The notes: generated by a model not told the origin, from the sequence alone. A stretch of 27,965 nt of DNA from a virus (IMGVR_UViG_3300028393_000280:1-27965), one strand, 5' to 3'. Positions 16,161-25,588 are shown, numbered from the stretch's first letter. Numbers and translations are program-made.

Positions 16161-18122
16161 CTATTTAATAGAAAGATTTTTTTTGAGTTCTTTAACCTCG
16201 TTGGAAAGTTCTTTAATGGCTTCTACCAGTAATGGTACGACTCTTTCATATTTAATTGCTAGATATCCGTCGGTTCTTGTAGTTGATATTTCGGGCAGTA
16301 CTTCGACAATCTGCTGAGCAATCAATCCAGCTTCACGTTGTGTGGAATCTTTATCCACGGCTAATTCATTCCAATTATAAGTAACACCATCCAGACCATG
16401 AACCTTATCGAGCGCATTGGTAATTTTTTCAATATTATTTTTTAATCTAAGATCGGAGGATGAAAATGCTGTAACGTCACCGCCTGTCTCTATTGCTCCG
16501 TCAACACGTAGACCACCTGTTGCTAATTTATAGTTGCCTCCTGAGAATTGAAGATAATAACTAGCATCAGTACTAAAAAATATACTACCACTGATCAATT
16601 TGATATTATTTTCAAAAGTAGCCTCATTATACACATGTAGGTATCCGTCGGAATTTCCAGTTCCTACTTGTAATGTTGTTGATGTTCTAGTAAGGCCTGC
16701 ATCTCCGGTAATGCTTGATCCATTTACACTATATAAAATTTGATTAGCCCCAACAGAAATGTTTGGTCCTTGTGGTCCGCTTACACCACTAGGACCTTGT
16801 GGTCCGCTTGGTCCAGTTGATCCTTGCAGTCCTATTCCAATATTTCCTTGTGGTCCTGTCGCACCTTGTGGTCCCTGAGGGCCTTGTGGTCCCTGAGGGC
16901 CTTGTGGTCCCTGAGGGCCTTGTGGTCCACTTAATCCTTGACTACCTCTTGGTCCCTGTGGTCCAGTAGCACCACTGGGTCCTTGTACACCTTGTGGTCC
17001 AGTTGCGCCAACTGATCCGCTTGGTCCTATTTCTCCCTGCGGCCCGCTGGGTCCTCCACTGGGTCCTTGCGGTCCAACTGGACCTGTTGGTCCTGTTGCT
17101 CCAGGAATCGTACTTGCTGCTCCTGTTGCTCCTCTTGATCCTACTGGCCCACTTACACCTTGCGGTCCCTGTGGTCCCATTGGTCCGCTAGGTCCTCTTA
17201 CAAGTCCAGCATCAATAAATCCTGCCACAGGCCCTGTACCAGTATAAACCCATAAATGACTAGTATCGATTGCTATAAATCCATCTCCAGCAACTGGGGT
17301 AGGATCTGCTGCTTGAAGATTAGATATTGTAGCAGATGCCACAGTTCCTTTGATCTGTATTCCTGTACCGGCAGGTCCTTGCGGTCCACTAATTCCTTGT
17401 ATTCCGCTAGGTCCTTGTGGTCCCATTGGACCACTTGGCCCCGATGGTCCACTGACTCCTATTGGACCCTGTGGGCCACTTGGCCCTCCACTGGGTCCTT
17501 GCGGTCCTGATAATCCCTGTGGTCCTTGTAAACCTCGAACTCCTTGTGGCCCACTTACGCCCTGTGGTCCTTGTGGTCCAGTTGCTCCTTGTGGTCCTTG
17601 AGGTCCGCTCAACCCTTGTGGTCCTTGAGGTCCGCTTGTTGAACTTCCTGGTCCACTTGGCCCTGTAGGTCCCATTGGTCCTGTGGCACCTAGCGGTCCT
17701 TGTGGTCCTTGTACACCGCTTGGGCCCTGCGGTCCCCTTGGTCCAGTTGCTCCGCTTGGTCCCGTAGGTCCAGTTGCTCCTGTAGAACCGAGAATACCAG
17801 TAGCACCCCTAGGTCCGGTTGCGCCTGTGGAACCTATATTGCCTTGCGGTCCTTGAACTCCGCTAGGTCCTTGCGGCCCGGAAAATCCCTGCGGTCCTAT
17901 AAAACCCTGTGGTCCTTGTGGTCCACTCAATCCGTCGGGTCCTTGAGGGCCAGTTGCTCCGATTGGTCCACTTGGACCAGTGGGTCCTGCTCCTATTAAA
18001 ACCCTGGCCTGTGCTACAGTTAGTGTTTGTGAAACACTAGAATCCTGTACAACAATACGAGTTTCCGACTCTGTAGGATTGACTAAAGGGGGTAATGATG
18101 ATAAATCAAGGCGTGATGTCAT
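16161..18122 (-). CDS. Collagen-like tail fibre with S74 chaperone domain (653 aa)
   Basis: A shorter paralogue. Residues 1-50 carry the shared adaptor ([20 protein letters not shown]), then about 370 residues of Gly-X-Y triplets with one knob insert (core [18 protein letters not shown]), a short beta-rich trimeric segment, and the S74 chaperone from about S556. SDLRLK holds the Ser/Lys dyad, and the end [13 protein letters not shown] is a coiled coil. Near the C-terminal end of the shaft a DNA unit of 18 bp is repeated (16864-16928). The start ATG 18122 has a late-type box (18144-18151) but no clear Shine-Dalgarno. The length difference from the 1975-aa fibre comes from the shaft and beta segments, as expected for modular fibres. 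Confidence 0.92.
   Translation of the reverse strand: MTSRLDLSSLPPLVNPTESETRIVVQDSSVSQTLTVAQARVLIGAGPTGPSGPIGATGPQGPDGLSGPQGPQGFIGPQGFSGPQGPSGVQGPQGNIGSTGATGPRGATGILGSTGATGPTGPSGATGPRGPQGPSGVQGPQGPLGATGPMGPTGPSGPGSSTSGPQGPQGLSGPQGPQGATGPQGPQGVSGPQGVRGLQGPQGLSGPQGPSGGPSGPQGPIGVSGPSGPSGPMGPQGPSGIQGISGPQGPAGTGIQIKGTVASATISNLQAADPTPVAGDGFIAIDTSHLWVYTGTGPVAGFIDAGLVRGPSGPMGPQGPQGVSGPVGSRGATGAASTIPGATGPTGPVGPQGPSGGPSGPQGEIGPSGSVGATGPQGVQGPSGATGPQGPRGSQGLSGPQGPQGPQGPQGPQGPQGPQGATGPQGNIGIGLQGSTGPSGPQGPSGVSGPQGPNISVGANQILYSVNGSSITGDAGLTRTSTTLQVGTGNSDGYLHVYNEATFENNIKLISGSIFFSTDASYYLQFSGGNYKLATGGLRVDGAIETGGDVTAFSSSDLRLKNNIEKITNALDKVHGLDGVTYNWNELAVDKDSTQREAGLIAQQIVEVLPEISTTRTDGYLAIKYERVVPLLVEAIKELSNEVKELKKNLSIK
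16864..16928 (-). repeat. 18-bp tandem repeat in the collagen shaft
   Basis: Three full and one partial identical copies of CCTTGTGGTCCCTGAGGG (plus strand), coding for GPQGPQ units. An in-frame 18-bp period means that slippage changes shaft length without breaking the gene. Confidence 0.88.
17197..17372 (-). other. Knob domain copy in the 653-aa fibre
   Basis: A ~59-residue insert with the core [18 protein letters not shown] and end [10 protein letters not shown], between two collagen blocks. It is the same module as in the 1975-aa and 1126-aa fibres and has a slightly shorter loop before GFIDAG. Confidence 0.78.
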
Positions 18123-18143
18123 TTTAATTAAGGCTTATTGGAA

Positions 18144-18151
18144 TATTTATG
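18144..18151 (-). promoter_or_regulatory. Late-promoter-like box CATAAATA
   Basis: CATAAATA on the minus strand, 21 bases before ATG 18122. It lies between the arms of a 6-bp inverted repeat (TAAGGC at 18129-18134 and GCCTTA at 18151-18156). It would start a transcript for the 653-aa and 1975-aa fibres. Confidence 0.5.
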
Positions 18152-18196
18152 CCTTAGATATGTTATGAACATCCTGTACGAAATATGCGTATATTA

Positions 18197-18469
18197 TTAC
18201 TCAATTGTAAAAATATTAACAAAAACTGAACCATCTTCTAATGCTTCAATTTCGTGCCATTCATTGGCTGCAAGATCAATTGGTTGTGTGTACTTATTGA
18301 TAATCTTTTCACGACCTTCTTTGCGTATAATACAACTCCCGGCATTGCATATTGTAGCATGAGCAAATGTATGCTCGTGTTTGGCCAATCCTTCACCTCG
18401 ATTGGCATGGTAAACATTGAAAGATGCTTGACCATAATTGAAAGTGTGTGACGGGCCGATGGTAATCAT
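18197..18469 (-). CDS. Cupin-fold protein (90 aa)
   Basis: A 90-aa single-domain cupin. Motif 1 is GEGLAKHEHTFAHATICNAG (residues 25-44), with possible metal ligands H31, H33 and H37, and motif 2 is PIDLAANEWHEIEALEDGSV (63-82) with H72. The size is that of the minimal beta-barrel. Small cupins bind metals and act on sugars, amino acids or other small molecules, or only bind them; the substrate here is unknown. The start shares a base with the stop of the preceding 68-aa gene (TAATG). It sits between two collagen-like fibre genes, so a link to fibre modification or assembly is possible but unproven. Confidence 0.82.
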   Translation of the reverse strand: MITIGPSHTFNYGQASFNVYHANRGEGLAKHEHTFAHATICNAGSCIIRKEGREKIINKYTQPIDLAANEWHEIEALEDGSVFVNIFTIE

Positions 18470-18675
18470 TAGAAACTCTGTAAACCGTTGTTTATTGAAA
18501 TGTCCGTACGTTTTGTAATTTCGCCATCTTTAAAATACCAATAGTCTGCAACTACATCATCTGCACATTCTGTCCAGTAAGTTGGATCACCTACAGGAAA
18601 CGTAAATTTTTCAACCTGTGCTACACGATACCCATCTAACACAGGCTCATTAGGACAAATTAATGCATATTTCAT
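18469..18675 (-). CDS. Small phage protein of unknown function (68 aa)
   Basis: A 68-aa acidic protein (MKYALICPNEPVLDGYRVAQ, ending in ITKRTDISINNGLQSF) with many aromatic residues in the middle (TYWTECADDVVADYWYFKDG). AGGA lies 11 bases before ATG 18675, just after the stop of the 694-aa fibre. It is coupled to the cupin by TAATG. A fibre-linked small protein, for example an assembly factor or a tip cap, is conceivable from position, but no family is recognised. Confidence 0.78.
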   Translation of the reverse strand: MKYALICPNEPVLDGYRVAQVEKFTFPVGDPTYWTECADDVVADYWYFKDGEITKRTDISINNGLQSF

Positions 18676-18686
18676 TATTCCAATCC

Positions 18687-20771
18687 TTAATACTCAAATA
18701 TAACCACACCAGGTGCTCCTGCGCCACCTGGTTCATCACCAGCACCACAGTCGCTGCCCCGACCTGAACTTCCTCCGCCACCACCACCGTAACCGCCGCC
18801 TGCGGCACCAGCACTCGTACCGCCAGCACCACCACCGCCTAATATAGAACTGCCTCCGGTGCCGCCAAAAGAACCTCCAACCCCAGTGCCGCCGCTCCCA
18901 CCTTTAATATTTAAATCTCCTCCAGAACCATTTCCTCCGTTACCGGTAGCACTAACAGTCGAAATTGATTGTGAACCCGACGCAACGCTAGATGCGCCAG
19001 CCGCAGCGCCCACTGTTACAGATAATGTATTACCGGGTGTTAATCCCGATAACCATTTAATTGCTGCACCACCTCCACCACCGCCAGCACCAGCTGTATA
19101 TATTGTGTTGCCATTTTGGCCGCCTACTGACCTGGATGTACCTACACCGCCACCACCTCCGCCGCCTACTACTGTTACTTTCATTTTGGTAATACCTGTT
19201 GGTATTGTGAATGTACCTGAACTGGTAACAACAGTTACAGTTACACCTCCGGCAGTTCCTGCCGGTCCTTGATTACCTTGATTACCTTGATTACCCTGAT
19301 TACCTTGAGCTCCTGCTGGACCGGCAGGTCCAGTATTACCCTGATTACCTTGAGCTCCTGCTGGACCGGCAGGTCCAGTATTACCCTGAGTACCCTGTGA
19401 TCCGGCTGGTCCGGCTGGTCCTATATTACCTTGCGTACCTTGAGCTCCAGCCGGTCCAGTTGGTCCTTGTGGTCCCGGATTACCTTGCGTACCCTGATTA
19501 CCTTGCGTACCCTGGTTACCTTGCGCACCGGCCGGGCCTGTTGGTCCTTGCGGTCCGCTGGGTCCTACATTACCCTGATTACCTGTTGGGCCTTGTGGTC
19601 CTGTTGGTCCTGTTGCTCCTACTGAACCGGCATTTCCTTGAGGACCAGCAGGTCCTGTTGGTCCTGTTGCTCCGGTAGCGCCTACTCCACCCGATGTTCC
19701 AGCTGGTCCTGCTGGGCCGGATACGGTACTAGCAGACCCGGCAGGTCCTGCCGGTCCTTGAGGTCCTTGAGGTCCGCCGGCTGGACCAATTGGTCCCGTT
19801 GGCCCTGTTGCTCCAGTAGCGCCTATACCTGTTGCTCCAGTAGGTCCGCCGGCTGGTCCTGTTGCTCCTGTATTACCTTGCGGTCCAGTCGGTCCTTGCG
19901 GTCCAGTAGGTCCGCCGGCTGGGCCTTGCGGTCCGGATGATCCTGCTGGGCCAGTTGACCCTGCTGGTCCTTGTGGTCCCTGCGGTCCACTTATTACACT
20001 TCCTGCGCCTGCTGGTCCAGTTGACCCTGCTGGTCCTTGTGGTCCCTGCGGTCCACTTATTACACTTCCTGCGCCTGCTGGTCCAGTTGGTCCTTGTGGA
20101 CCTGTAGATCCGGGTATTCCGGTTGCGCCCGACGGCCCACTTGGCCCACCACTAGGTCCTTGAGGTCCGCTTACGGTACTGGCCGCGCCAATTGGTCCCT
20201 GCGGTCCTTGTGGTCCTTGAGGACCTGTCGCGCCAACTGGTCCTGTGAATCCTATAGGACCCTGATTACCTTGTGCTCCAGATGGCCCACTTAATCCTGT
20301 AGATCCAGTTGCTCCACCAGCAGATCCAGTAGGTCCACTAGGGCCAGTAGATCCTCGAACTCCTTGCGGTCCTTGAACGCCTTGTGGTCCTAGCAGTCCA
20401 GTTGCTCCAATTGGTCCTTGTGGACCTGTAGATCCGGTTATTCCTCTTGGCCCAGTTGCTCCAGCAGGTCCTGTTGCTCCAGTTGCTCCAGTTGCTCCTT
20501 GTGGGCCCACCGGCCCTGATGGACCACTGGGTCCTTGTACACCTTGTGGACCAGTTGGTCCTAAATCACCCTTTGGCCCTTGTGGACCAGTTGCTCCGGT
20601 AAATCCTGCAGGACCGCTAGGACCAGTTGGACCAGCAGCTAATAATGTTCTAGCCTGATCTACTGTGATATATTGAACAATGCTAGAATCCTGAACAACC
20701 AGTCGAGTCTCCGACTGGGAAGGATTTAACAAATTTGTTAGAGCATCAATTGATGGGGGTCGTATTGCCAT
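18687..20771 (-). CDS. Collagen-like tail fibre with glycine-rich tip (694 aa)
   Basis: The only one of the four paralogues without an S74 domain. Residues 1-50 hold the shared adaptor ([20 protein letters not shown]). Residues ~50-505 are nearly unbroken Gly-X-Y triplets with several perfect DNA repeats and no knob insert. From about residue 508 a beta strand [20 protein letters not shown] opens a glycine-rich domain ([20 protein letters not shown] and further runs) that ends in [10 protein letters not shown]. The same type of Gly-rich domain forms the tip protein at 8561-9346. The domain probably forms the receptor-binding tip in place of an S74-matured end. It is followed by the 68-aa and cupin genes. 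Confidence 0.9.
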   Translation of the reverse strand: MAIRPPSIDALTNLLNPSQSETRLVVQDSSIVQYITVDQARTLLAAGPTGPSGPAGFTGATGPQGPKGDLGPTGPQGVQGPSGPSGPVGPQGATGATGATGPAGATGPRGITGSTGPQGPIGATGLLGPQGVQGPQGVRGSTGPSGPTGSAGGATGSTGLSGPSGAQGNQGPIGFTGPVGATGPQGPQGPQGPIGAASTVSGPQGPSGGPSGPSGATGIPGSTGPQGPTGPAGAGSVISGPQGPQGPAGSTGPAGAGSVISGPQGPQGPAGSTGPAGSSGPQGPAGGPTGPQGPTGPQGNTGATGPAGGPTGATGIGATGATGPTGPIGPAGGPQGPQGPAGPAGSASTVSGPAGPAGTSGGVGATGATGPTGPAGPQGNAGSVGATGPTGPQGPTGNQGNVGPSGPQGPTGPAGAQGNQGTQGNQGTQGNPGPQGPTGPAGAQGTQGNIGPAGPAGSQGTQGNTGPAGPAGAQGNQGNTGPAGPAGAQGNQGNQGNQGNQGPAGTAGGVTVTVVTSSGTFTIPTGITKMKVTVVGGGGGGGVGTSRSVGGQNGNTIYTAGAGGGGGGAAIKWLSGLTPGNTLSVTVGAAAGASSVASGSQSISTVSATGNGGNGSGGDLNIKGGSGGTGVGGSFGGTGGSSILGGGGAGGTSAGAAGGGYGGGGGGSSGRGSDCGAGDEPGGAGAPGVVIFEY
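19291..19380 (-). repeat. 45-bp tandem repeat in the 694-aa fibre
   Basis: Two identical 45-bp units (19291-19335, 19336-19380), coding for the 15-residue unit [15 protein letters not shown]. Shorter GNQ units continue next to it. Confidence 0.9.
19945..20082 (-). repeat. 66-bp tandem repeat in the 694-aa fibre
   Basis: About two copies of a 66-bp unit coding for 22 residues with the core [19 protein letters not shown]. The TGCGGTCCACTTATTACAC part recurs at 19981 and 20047, exactly 66 bp apart. Confidence 0.88.
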
Positions 20772-20777
20772 TTTATT

Positions 20778-23700
20778 TTATAATCCTGCTGTTGATTCAA
20801 GTACTGCAACACGGGCAGTCAAGGTGCTAATAAGTACTTGCTGCTCTTTAATTGCAGCAACCAGTAATGGAATAGTATCTGAATATGCAATACCAAGATA
20901 TTCTATATTTTCTCTAACACTGATACTAACCGCTTCTGGTAATACTTTCTGAACATCCTGAGCAATAAGGAATGGTCTTGATTTTTTATTTTCATCTGAA
21001 ATAAAGTTGCCGGTAACTGTACGTAGACTTAATACTTTTGTTACCGCATCAGTGATTGGTATGAGATTTTCTTTTAGACGTTCATCGGAAACAGAACTCC
21101 AACTGTTAACTGAATTTGGTAGATAAACACCGTATGATGAAAAAGAGTTACCAGAGCCGAAATAAAAATTATCATCGGAAGCATTAAATCCAATATAACC
21201 TTCTACCTGCGTACTTTTAGTCAGATATAAATTTAATTGCGTATTTGCAGGACTATATAGATTTAGATTTCCTTTGGTTTGAGCAACAGCGCCAATTGTG
21301 ACTACACCGTTGCCCGCAATACGTAGTTTTTCTGTAGGATTATTTGACGCTTGATTACTTGTTCTAAAAATAATATCTCCACTGATAGCCGCGCCGCCCC
21401 CGGTTCCGCCATTTGAGACCTGTACAGTTATCTGCGCTAGTCTATTATATGTTTCCGATGTTGTTCCATGGAAATCTATTCCAGTGTATCGGTCGGAACT
21501 TTCGTTGTATAATTTAAGAACACCGGTGTTAGAACCGGCAGTGGTAGTATATACGTCTAACTTGGATAACGGCGAATTAGTACCAATACCTACATTACCA
21601 AGACTGTCAATACGCATACGTTCTATTGGTTGGGAAGTATTGTCATCTAAATACTTTGTGTAGAACAGAATCTGACCACGCTGACCATTTGGAACGCCCG
21701 ATGCCCCTAAAAATATTCTTGCTCCATTTATAGGATTATTTTGATAAGAACCACCAATAGAAACACCATTGCCCACCCCAGATGGTCCATCAGTTCTACC
21801 TTGAATAGTTGCCCAATTACGAACTGAACCAACCACTAATGTTGTTCCTTGACTGTCGGTATATACGTCTGGTGTAGCAGTTCCAATACCAACAGTACCG
21901 GTGGAGTCAATACGCATACGTTCTGTGTTAAGGGTACCAAATATTAATGGGTATACTGATTCAGTTGCTATAGCGATGTGTGAGCTACCGTTGCTTATAT
22001 ATGTGGCATTTGGAGCTCGATTGTAGAAATCGGCCACTTGGCCACTACCGAATAATGTAATTCTACTAATAGAGTTTGCGGCGTTGTTGCCAAATATCAG
22101 CTGCGATGAGGCCAGAGGATTCTTATTTTGTATAGATACAGCACCAGTGGATGGATTAATATAGAAGCTACTGGTGGTATAAAAACTCATAGCAGTTGCA
22201 TTGGCATTGTTGTTACTTACAAATGTTGGATAATAATTACTATTGGCTGTTTGTGCTACAGTGTTTAACTGCAAAGTACTTGCCGCCCCGGCAGGCCCTT
22301 GAGGTCCTTGTGACCCTGATACACCTTGCGGTCCTTGCGGTCCGATAGCACCTGCAACACCTGCTGGACCTTGATTGCCAATAGGACCTTGTGGTCCTTG
22401 TGGTCCTTGATTGCCTTGTGCTCCTTGCGGCCCCTGTGGTCCTTGTGGACCGGCTACTCCTTGTGGACCGGCTGCTCCAGCAGGTCCTTGATTACCTTGA
22501 GCACCAGCTGGTCCTGCTGCTCCGGTAGTTCCTGCTCCGCCATTTGCGCCAGCAGGTCCCGATGGACCTTGAGGACCAGTTGCTCCAATAGTTCCTGATC
22601 CACCTGCCGGTCCAGTTGGTCCTTGGGGCCCTGTTAATCCGGCATTTCCAGTGCCGCCACTTGTGCCTGATGGTCCCTGAGGTCCACTCAATCCTCTAGG
22701 TCCTTGCAGTCCGGTTGCTCCTATAGTACCTGCTCCTCCGGTTGGTCCAGTTGGTCCTTGTGGACCAGCTACTCCTTGTGGACCAGCTGCGCCAGCAGTT
22801 CCTTGGGATCCTGAATTTCCTACAGGCCCTTGCGGTCCGATAGCACCTGCAACACCTGCTGGACCTTGATTGCCAATAGGACCTTGTAGTCCTTGTGGCC
22901 CTTGTATACCACCTAGTCCTTGCGGCCCCGATGGCCCTTGAGGACCAGTTGCTCCAATAGTTCCTGATCCCCCGCCAGGGCCCGATGGACCTTGAGGACC
23001 AGTTGCTCCAATAGTTCCTGATCCCCCGCCAGGGCCCGATGGACCTTGAGGACCAGTTGCTCCAATAGTTCCTGATCCACCTGCCGGTCCAGTTGGTCCT
23101 TGGGGCCCTGTTAATCCGGCATTTCCAGTGCCGCCACTTGTGCCTGATGGTCCCTGAGGTCCACTCAATCCTCTAGGTCCTTGCAGTCCGGTTGCTCCTA
23201 TAGTACCTTGAGGTCCACTAGGGCCCCTTATCAATCCAACATCAGCAAATCCATCATAAGGATCGGATGTGGGCCCAACATATACCCAAAGGTGGCCGGT
23301 ATCCTCGGCGATATATCCATCTCCTGCTACAGGACTAGGATCTATAGTGACAAAATTAGATGTTGTAGCAGAAACAATACTTCCATTGATTTTTACTGAT
23401 GTACCAGCTGGTCCTTGTGGTCCAGTGGCACCTTGTGGTCCTTGCGGTCCTTGTACTCCGCTTGGGCCTTGTGGTCCGCTTATGGTACTGGCAGGTCCTT
23501 GCGGGCCAATCGGTCCTTGCGGTCCACTTGGGCCACCGCTAGGGCCTTGTGGACCAATGTCTCCTTGTGGTCCCTGCGGCCCAATTGGTCCTTGGGGACC
23601 TTGTATACCTGTGGCACCATCCTGCCCTATATTTCCATTATTGCCTGACAATCCAATTGGTCCTTGTGGCCCGCTTGGTCCGCTTGGGCCGCCGCTTGGT

Positions 23701-24158
23701 CCTATTGGCCCTTGCGGGCCACTTATGGTACTAACAGCACCGCTAGGTCCCTGAGGTCCTTGAGGTCCTTTTGGCCCACTTACGCCTACGACTCCTTGTG
23801 GGCCTTGTGGTCCAGGTACTGAACTAGCATTGCCCTGAGCACCACTTACTCCTCTAGGTCCCTGAGGTCCGCTCACTCCAGACGGTCCTACTGGGCCACT
23901 AACACCCAATGGACCCGAAGGTCCGCTAACTCCACTAGGTCCCATTGGCCCGCTTGGTCCTACTAGTCCTAATGGCCCTGTAGGTCCCGAAACACCAGCC
24001 GGTCCAGATGGACCAGCACTGCCTAATCCTAGCAGTGTTCGAGCAACTCCTACTGTTAGATATTGGTTTACGCCAGAATCTTGTACAACAATACGAGTTT
24101 CTGTTTCGGTGGGATTCGTTAATTGTGGTAGGAAGGTTACGAGCGGTCTTGTTGCCAT
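20778..24158 (-). CDS. Collagen-like tail fibre with S74 chaperone domain (1126 aa)
   Basis: First of the four fibre genes in transcription order. Adaptor [20 protein letters not shown] lies within residues 1-45, then a collagen block, one knob domain (23226-23402), a second long collagen block with large perfect repeats, a beta-rich region (about residues 640-1020) with SVGIGT-like segments ([24 protein letters not shown]) typical of trimeric fibres, and the S74 chaperone from S1024 (SDERLK keeps the Ser/Lys dyad; about 103 residues released). It starts at ATG 24158 with a late-type AATAAATA 22 bases upstream, and its stop is 6 bp from the next fibre start. Probable host-binding fibre. Confidence 0.92.
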   Translation of the reverse strand: MATRPLVTFLPQLTNPTETETRIVVQDSGVNQYLTVGVARTLLGLGSAGPSGPAGVSGPTGPLGLVGPSGPMGPSGVSGPSGPLGVSGPVGPSGVSGPQGPRGVSGAQGNASSVPGPQGPQGVVGVSGPKGPQGPQGPSGAVSTISGPQGPIGPSGGPSGPSGPQGPIGLSGNNGNIGQDGATGIQGPQGPIGPQGPQGDIGPQGPSGGPSGPQGPIGPQGPASTISGPQGPSGVQGPQGPQGATGPQGPAGTSVKINGSIVSATTSNFVTIDPSPVAGDGYIAEDTGHLWVYVGPTSDPYDGFADVGLIRGPSGPQGTIGATGLQGPRGLSGPQGPSGTSGGTGNAGLTGPQGPTGPAGGSGTIGATGPQGPSGPGGGSGTIGATGPQGPSGPGGGSGTIGATGPQGPSGPQGLGGIQGPQGLQGPIGNQGPAGVAGAIGPQGPVGNSGSQGTAGAAGPQGVAGPQGPTGPTGGAGTIGATGLQGPRGLSGPQGPSGTSGGTGNAGLTGPQGPTGPAGGSGTIGATGPQGPSGPAGANGGAGTTGAAGPAGAQGNQGPAGAAGPQGVAGPQGPQGPQGAQGNQGPQGPQGPIGNQGPAGVAGAIGPQGPQGVSGSQGPQGPAGAASTLQLNTVAQTANSNYYPTFVSNNNANATAMSFYTTSSFYINPSTGAVSIQNKNPLASSQLIFGNNAANSISRITLFGSGQVADFYNRAPNATYISNGSSHIAIATESVYPLIFGTLNTERMRIDSTGTVGIGTATPDVYTDSQGTTLVVGSVRNWATIQGRTDGPSGVGNGVSIGGSYQNNPINGARIFLGASGVPNGQRGQILFYTKYLDDNTSQPIERMRIDSLGNVGIGTNSPLSKLDVYTTTAGSNTGVLKLYNESSDRYTGIDFHGTTSETYNRLAQITVQVSNGGTGGGAAISGDIIFRTSNQASNNPTEKLRIAGNGVVTIGAVAQTKGNLNLYSPANTQLNLYLTKSTQVEGYIGFNASDDNFYFGSGNSFSSYGVYLPNSVNSWSSVSDERLKENLIPITDAVTKVLSLRTVTGNFISDENKKSRPFLIAQDVQKVLPEAVSISVRENIEYLGIAYSDTIPLLVAAIKEQQVLISTLTARVAVLESTAGL
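22333..22392 (-). repeat. 60-bp direct repeat, copy A
   Basis: A 60-bp block coding for [16 protein letters not shown]-type triplets, identical to 22828-22887 (495 bp apart) in the same gene. Confidence 0.85.
22558..22731 (-). repeat. 174-bp perfect direct repeat, copy A
   Basis: Identical by eye over 174 bp to 23035-23208, 477 bp away in the same gene. It codes for 58 residues including [18 protein letters not shown]. 174 and 477 are both multiples of three, so recombination between copies would keep the frame and remove or add 159 residues. Confidence 0.9.
22828..22887 (-). repeat. 60-bp direct repeat, copy B
   Basis: Second copy of the block at 22333-22392. The 495-bp spacing is divisible by three. 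Confidence 0.85.
22927..23078 (-). repeat. 54-bp tandem repeat in the 1126-aa fibre
   Basis: Units start at 22927, 22981 and 23035. The second is a full 54 bp, the first differs by a base or so, and the third runs into the 174-bp repeat. The unit codes for the 18-residue [18 protein letters not shown]. Confidence 0.88.
23035..23208 (-). repeat. 174-bp perfect direct repeat, copy B
   Basis: Second copy of 22558-22731; the match ends where copy B meets the knob-proximal collagen triplets. Confidence 0.9.
23226..23402 (-). other. Knob domain copy in the 1126-aa fibre
   Basis: A ~60-residue non-collagen insert with the core [18 protein letters not shown] and end [10 protein letters not shown]. 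It is the closest relative of the copy at 14452-14633 in the 1975-aa fibre. Confidence 0.8.
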
Positions 24159-24180
24159 TTTTGATTACCTATTAATTATA

Positions 24181-24188
24181 TATTTATT
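24181..24188 (-). promoter_or_regulatory. Late-promoter-like box AATAAATA
   Basis: AATAAATA on the minus strand, 22 bases before ATG 24158 of the 1126-aa fibre and directly after the Ig-like gene. It probably starts the fibre transcript. Confidence 0.52.
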
Positions 24189-24207
24189 TTGATAGAACCA
24201 GGACATG

Positions 24208-25557
24208 CTATTCTATTTTCCCAAACAGAAGATACTGATTTGATGAATTATCTAGGGTATTTTCTATAACCAATCTATCTATTTCAAAGTCAAGTATTTT
24301 AAAATCAAATTTAGATAAGTGTATGCGGGCCAATATTCTATTTCCCAAGGTTGGTAGTGTGTAGCATAATACTACAACTTTTACATATCCCAGTGGAAGA
24401 TAATTTTTCTGTTGAGCAGTATTCATGAATCTAGGTAAATTGTTGGTATCAATACCAATCACATCGCCGCCGACCTGTATGTTTTCTAATCTATAGCGCA
24501 TATTTTCCACACTAGGTGGAAAATACGTAGAAGAATTTATAGTTATAGTCTGTGTGGCCCCTTCGATATCGTCTATTATATCAACGTATACAACATCATA
24601 CACATAACGACCTTGATCGTTTATGGCTCTGGCAACTTTGACTGTACCAAAATTTAATCTTCGTCTATTGAAGTTTTCCATCAAGGCAGAGTAGTAGTCT
24701 TGTAAATTTAGTTTTTGTATTCCAAATTCTAAATTCATTTTTATTTTTTCCTGTACTCCAAAGTTACTGTCGTCAGCTCTATAAATCATTTCCGGCACAA
24801 ATATAGATTTATCTGTTATAAACTTTTGATAACGACGACGGCTTTCAAGACGCATGAGCGGTGTTGCGTATATATTGGTGATGGGTATTGCTCGTGGAAG
24901 AACATTGATAGTGATCGTCTGCGTGGAAAAAGGATACGGATAAACCGGTCCAAACATATATGGATCATCGAAATATGTAGAGGTACTGGCAACAACTGTG
25001 GCAGTAAATATTCCAGAAGTTTCAACAACTCCCACAATATTACCCGATGTATTTAGAGTTAGCCCTTGCGGTAGATCGTATGGAGATCCTACTACTCTAT
25101 ATCGTAGATCATATACACTTATATTGGTATCAGCAGATATGCTAAGGTCGCTGAATGAACCTTGTGTTAATGTTCCTAAGAATGGCGGATTAGTCCAAGT
25201 TATCGTAGAGTTATCGGAATTTCTTACTGATAAATTGAATATATTTGTAACTGTAAATGAACTGGTACCGTATATATTAGTTTTCGTGGCACGTATTTTG
25301 AGAGAATATTTTTTTAGGAAACTGGTCTGTGTAGAAACAGAACCATAAATGTAGCCTGATCCTGTGTCCAATGTCAATATAGGAGGAAGTTGTTCTGTGA
25401 CTGACAGTCCGGGTACTATTGAATATGTTAGAGTTTCGCCGGTGTAGGGATCAGGATCGTGGGCAGCGACAGAGATAATTCTATTATCTCCCTCTTTTAT
25501 GGTACCTAGATCAGTTCCATTAAGAAATACTGGTGGCTGTATTGGTGCGGCAGGCAT
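24208..25557 (-). CDS. Virion structural protein with Ig-like (cadherin/He_PIG-type) domains
   Basis: A 449-aa protein. Residues ~10-110 and ~125-215 are two Ig-like domains of the putative-Ig type: each has a T-Y-(S/R) strand, then LPPILTLDTGSGYIYGSVST or LPQGLTLNTSGNIVGVVETS, where xLPxxLTLxxxSGxIxG is the family pattern. Residues ~230-449 form a different domain with many aromatic and basic residues, beginning around PLMRLESRRRYQKFITDKSI, which may be the virion attachment part. No membrane span or collagen is present. It lies directly upstream of the fibre array, so a tail, neck or baseplate-fibre role is likely. Start ATG 25557 follows a small hairpin and has only a weak GAG-type ribosome site. 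Confidence 0.82.
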   Translation of the reverse strand: MPAAPIQPPVFLNGTDLGTIKEGDNRIISVAAHDPDPYTGETLTYSIVPGLSVTEQLPPILTLDTGSGYIYGSVSTQTSFLKKYSLKIRATKTNIYGTSSFTVTNIFNLSVRNSDNSTITWTNPPFLGTLTQGSFSDLSISADTNISVYDLRYRVVGSPYDLPQGLTLNTSGNIVGVVETSGIFTATVVASTSTYFDDPYMFGPVYPYPFSTQTITINVLPRAIPITNIYATPLMRLESRRRYQKFITDKSIFVPEMIYRADDSNFGVQEKIKMNLEFGIQKLNLQDYYSALMENFNRRRLNFGTVKVARAINDQGRYVYDVVYVDIIDDIEGATQTITINSSTYFPPSVENMRYRLENIQVGGDVIGIDTNNLPRFMNTAQQKNYLPLGYVKVVVLCYTLPTLGNRILARIHLSKFDFKILDFEIDRLVIENTLDNSSNQYLLFGKIE

Positions 25558-25564
25558 GCTTTTT

Positions 25565-25588
25565 CTCTATAAACCTCATGTTATAGAG
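25565..25588. promoter_or_regulatory. Perfect 8-bp inverted repeat before the Ig-like gene
   Basis: CTCTATAA (25565-25572) and TTATAGAG (25581-25588) flank an 8-base loop and end 7 bases before the start codon of the Ig-like gene. The RNA hairpin would overlap the ribosome-loading site. It could be an operator or a translation-control hairpin; there is no direct evidence. Confidence 0.45.

Noticed and set aside
11818-23754. Many long open frames on the plus strand and in shifted frames opposite the collagen fibres (rich in Leu-Val-Val, Ser-Leu-Trp or Gly-Pro-Cys)
   Set aside because: They are by-products of the repetitive Gly-Pro codons read on the other strand or in another frame: low-complexity, no ribosome sites, and no continuity outside collagen regions.
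14000-23900. Regular 9-, 18- and 54-bp periodicity that could be taken for a CRISPR array
   Set aside because: The periods are multiples of Gly-X-Y codons in open reading frames; there are no spacer-like unique segments of constant length and no cas genes.
8561-24158. Diversity-generating retroelement targeting the fibre tips
   Set aside because: No reverse transcriptase gene or template/variable repeat pair with adenine-specific differences is visible; the repeats found are identical and lie in shafts, not tips.
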